Positions 6,186-7,755 of a stretch of DNA of 7,755 nt are shown here, in pieces. Source of the DNA: Alphaproteobacteria bacterium (GTDB taxonomy: Bacteria > Pseudomonadota > Alphaproteobacteria > UBA9219); contig JAGWKW010000054.1 of NCBI GenBank assembly GCA_028865155.1, positions 1 to 7,755 on the forward strand, given 5' to 3'. The notes below the pieces were generated by a model. The model was not told the DNA's origin. It searched no databases and saw only the letters and a list, made by a program, of their open reading frames with translations. The translations under genes were made by a program, and so were the position numbers. Numbering within the stretch: position 1 is the stretch's first letter; each line of letters opens with the position of its first letter.

Positions 6186-6560
6186 CTATTTCTTCTTTTT
6201 CGTGAAAGCTGCCGCCAGCTTGCGCATCGTCGAGGCCTGGCGTTCGGTCGATTTGGGCGGCGGGATGTTGGAGGCTTTACGCTTGTCGCGCGCGCCCGTC
6301 GAAGCCGAGGCCACAATATCGTTGATCGCGCTGCGCGAAAAAATATCGTCGCCGGAATCTTCGCTGCCGCCTTCCCCTTTACGGATATGATGATCGACGA
6401 GGCCCGCCGCGATGGCTTTCAGATGCGGCTTGGTCATCGCCAGAAGCAGGGCCGGATCGCGCACGGCCCATGTAATCAGAAGCTTATGCGCGTCGTGGCG
6501 GTTGTTGCCTGCCGCTTCGAGCGCGTCCTTGATTTTCGTCCGTACAATGCTTTCCGGCAT
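6186..6560 (-). CDS. Small hypothetical protein with helical N-terminal domain and Lys-rich tail
   Basis: A 124-residue protein I cannot name. Residues 1-55 (MPESIVRTKIKDALEAAGNN, then HKLLITWAVRDPALLLAMTKPHL) look like a compact bundle of three amphipathic helices. I recall similar short hypothetical proteins in alphaproteobacteria, but no function. Residues 60-110 are low in hydrophobics and rich in Gly, Ser, Asp and Pro, so probably disordered. The end is basic (MRKLAAAFTKKKK), which could contact nucleic acid or membrane. There is no signal peptide or membrane segment. The frame is open up to 6665, but the added residues have no domain character; the ATG at 6560 has a G-rich sequence (GGGGGG) about 7 bases upstream, so I prefer it. 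It converges on the TIGR00725-type gene with 11 bases between the stops, and the gene on its other side is transcribed divergently. It is therefore probably a single-gene unit. Confidence 0.7.
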   Translation of the reverse strand: MPESIVRTKIKDALEAAGNNRHDAHKLLITWAVRDPALLLAMTKPHLKAIAAGLVDHHIRKGEGGSEDSGDDIFSRSAINDIVASASTGARDKRKASNIPPPKSTERQASTMRKLAAAFTKKKK

Positions 6561-6634
6561 CGGCGACCCCCCGTTATGTCCTTGAAGCTTAAGCGAAACA
6601 TCGCCCCGTTGCAACAGTGGCAATTCGCGCGGGG

Positions 6635-6666
6635 AATGGCTAAAATGGGGCGTTTTTAAAGCCATT
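6635..6666. promoter_or_regulatory. Spaced inverted repeat AATGGCT-N18-AGCCATT upstream of the PilT-like gene
   Basis: Seven-base half-sites AATGGCT (6635-6641) and AGCCATT (6660-6666) flank an inner AAAA/TTTTT pair (6642-6645 and 6653-6657), so the whole could fold into a bulged hairpin. It lies in the 128-base region between the divergent hypothetical gene and the ATPase gene, ending 22 bases before the ATPase start. TAAAAT at 6641-6646 could be a -10 box for the plus strand, but no good -35 is seen. There is no following T-tract, so it is not a standard terminator. An operator or leader hairpin is possible. Confidence 0.25.
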
Positions 6667-6688
6667 TGACCCGACCCATAGGATCGCC

Positions 6689-7669
6689 ATGACGAATATC
6701 ATGCCTTTCGGCAGCAGGCAGCGCGCGCTGAACGAACTCGACTTCATGGATATTTACGTCCGCCTCGATGCGGACGCGCGCGCGCATTACCGCGCCGGTC
6801 GCGGCGGCGATATCGAGCTTCCCGACGCCGATCTGCCGCTCGACTTCACCGACGACGCCGCGCATCTCGCCGCCCATCTGCGGCAACATTTCACCGGCGT
6901 CGAAATGGGCCTGCATTACGACGGCATGCGTTTGCGCGCCGCGCGGCTGGAAACCGCGAATGGCGAAGTCTGGGCCGCGCTGCGCCGCCTGCCCGAACAT
7001 CCGTTCGAACTCGAAGGGCTGGGCTTCATCGAACAACTGCCGCCGCTTCTGCAAGGATTGGGGCAGCGCAGCGGATTGATTTTGATTTGCGGCGCGTCCG
7101 GCCAAGGCAAGACGACGACGGCGACTTCGCTTCTCGCGCGCTGGCTCGACATCCATGGCGGTATCGGCTTCACGCTCGAAGACCCGGTCGAATACGACAT
7201 GGAAGGCCGCTGGGGCCGCAACGGTTATTGCTATCAGGCCGAAATCAAAGCCGAGCGCGAATGGGGCGAAATGCTCAAACGCGCCTTGCGCTGGCATCCG
7301 CGTTACATCCTGGTCGGCGAAATCCGCACGCCCGATGCCGCGAACCAGCTGCTGCGCGCGGCGACGTCGGGCCATACCGTGTTGGCCACGATGCATGCGG
7401 GCAGCATGGAGGAAGCGCTGGAAGGTTTGCTGCAACTTGCCGAACAGGATCTGGGCGGCCGCGCCGCGACGTTGCTCGCCGCCGGCCTCGTCGGCGTCGT
7501 GCATCAATCCTTCCTGCCCGACGGGCTGCATGCGCAATTCATGGTCACCGAGGCCGACAATCCCGGCTCGCCGATCCGCGCCATGATCCGCGACCGCCGC
7601 ATCGGCATGACGCGCACCATCGCCGACCAGCAGATGGCGAGGCTGGTGCAGGGCGGCAAGCTTTTTTAG
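6689..7669 (+). CDS. PilT/GspE/DotB-type secretion or pilus ATPase, orphan
   Basis: A 326-residue cytoplasmic ATPase of the type II/IV secretion superfamily, whose hexamers drive pilus retraction or assembly, or protein or DNA secretion. An N-terminal domain of about 125 residues (FMDIYVRLDADARAHYRAGR) resembles the PAS-like domain of PilT/DotB proteins. The motor domain has all four diagnostic boxes: Walker A GASGQGKTTT (135-144), Asp box LEDPVEY (163-169), Walker B ILVGEIRTPDAA (207-218) and His box SGHTVLATMHAGS (227-239). Walker A has GASGQGKT instead of the usual GPTGSGKT. I see neither the four-Cys zinc motif of GspE/PilB nor the AIRNLIRE motif of PilT, so subfamily placement is open; a DotB/TraJ-like role is one possibility. 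No pilin, secretin or other secretion gene is adjacent. The start has AGGA at 6680-6683, 5 bases from the ATG; Met5 is an alternative. Its last bases overlap the convergent gene on its right. Confidence 0.88.
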   Translation: MTNIMPFGSRQRALNELDFMDIYVRLDADARAHYRAGRGGDIELPDADLPLDFTDDAAHLAAHLRQHFTGVEMGLHYDGMRLRAARLETANGEVWAALRRLPEHPFELEGLGFIEQLPPLLQGLGQRSGLILICGASGQGKTTTATSLLARWLDIHGGIGFTLEDPVEYDMEGRWGRNGYCYQAEIKAEREWGEMLKRALRWHPRYILVGEIRTPDAANQLLRAATSGHTVLATMHAGSMEEALEGLLQLAEQDLGGRAATLLAAGLVGVVHQSFLPDGLHAQFMVTEADNPGSPIRAMIRDRRIGMTRTIADQQMARLVQGGKLF

Positions 7670-7755
7670 GCGCGAATTTCCATAACCTTGAACAGCACGC
7701 CCATCCGGTCGGCGTCGATCAGGCGATGCAGGGCGGCGTCGATGTCGGCGGCCTG
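7666..7755 (-). CDS. C-terminal end of a probable MidA/NDUFAF7-type methyltransferase, truncated by window edge
   Basis: Only the last 29 residues and the TAA stop (7668-7666) lie in the window, read as ADIDAALHRLIDADRMGVLFKVMEIRA. The pattern RL....MG.LFKV.(A/E)I at the very C-terminus is what I recall from SAM-dependent methyltransferases of the MidA/NDUFAF7 family in alphaproteobacteria, but 29 residues are too few for certainty and no SAM-binding motif is visible. The frame is open to the window edge, the composition is GC-rich and the tail is plausible protein, so it is a real gene end. It overlaps the end of the PilT-like gene by 4 bases, tail to tail, leaving no room for a separate terminator. 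Confidence 0.55.
   Translation of the reverse strand, partial: QAADIDAALHRLIDADRMGVLFKVMEIRA

Noticed and set aside
6206..6221. A short AAGCTG-CCGC-CAGCTT hairpin near the end of the small hypothetical gene.
   Set aside because: It is within coding sequence with no T-tract on either side and is no more than expected by chance in GC-rich DNA.

Overview
The window looks like chromosomal DNA of a Gram-negative bacterium, most likely an alphaproteobacterium. The composition is GC-rich with strong G/C third-position bias. It carries outer-membrane biogenesis genes (bamB and a YfgM-like gene beside der). A short GC-rich palindromic repeat of a type often seen between alphaproteobacterial genes also fits. 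Almost every base belongs to a gene or a short spacer, and no gene-free stretch exceeds 300 bases.

Layout. (1) Bases 1-2718, minus strand: a compact operon read yfgM-like -> bamB -> der, with gaps of 19 and 4 bases. der runs off the left edge. This order matches the yfgM-bamB-der order known from gammaproteobacteria. (2) Bases 2719-2797: a 79-base divergent control region holding a perfect spaced inverted repeat and candidate promoters in both directions. (3) Bases 2798-6174, plus strand: yejE (ABC permease), a 189-base gap filled mainly by a large inverted repeat, yejF (double ATPase), then a TIGR00725/SLOG-type nucleotide-binding protein 11 bases downstream of yejF. (4) Bases 6186-6560, minus strand: a small alpha-helical protein I cannot name. 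(5) Bases 6689-7669, plus strand: a PilT/GspE/DotB-type secretion ATPase standing alone. (6) Bases 7666-7755, minus strand: the C-terminal end of another gene, probably a MidA/NDUFAF7-type methyltransferase, whose stop codon overlaps that of the ATPase gene.

How they work together. BamB is a lipoprotein of the outer-membrane beta-barrel assembly machine, the YfgM-like protein is a membrane-anchored periplasmic TPR protein linked to SecYEG chaperoning, and Der is a ribosome-assembly GTPase. YejE and YejF are the second permease and the ATPase of a peptide/microcin C-type importer. The binding protein YejA and first permease YejB, normally in the same operon, are not next to them here.

I see no convincing new multi-gene system. 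The most interesting structures are the inverted repeat between yejE and yejF, whose right arm is both a strong G-quadruplex motif and the only Shine-Dalgarno-like sequence of yejF; an eight-G run inside yejE; an operator-like inverted repeat in the divergent region; and the orphan secretion-type ATPase.
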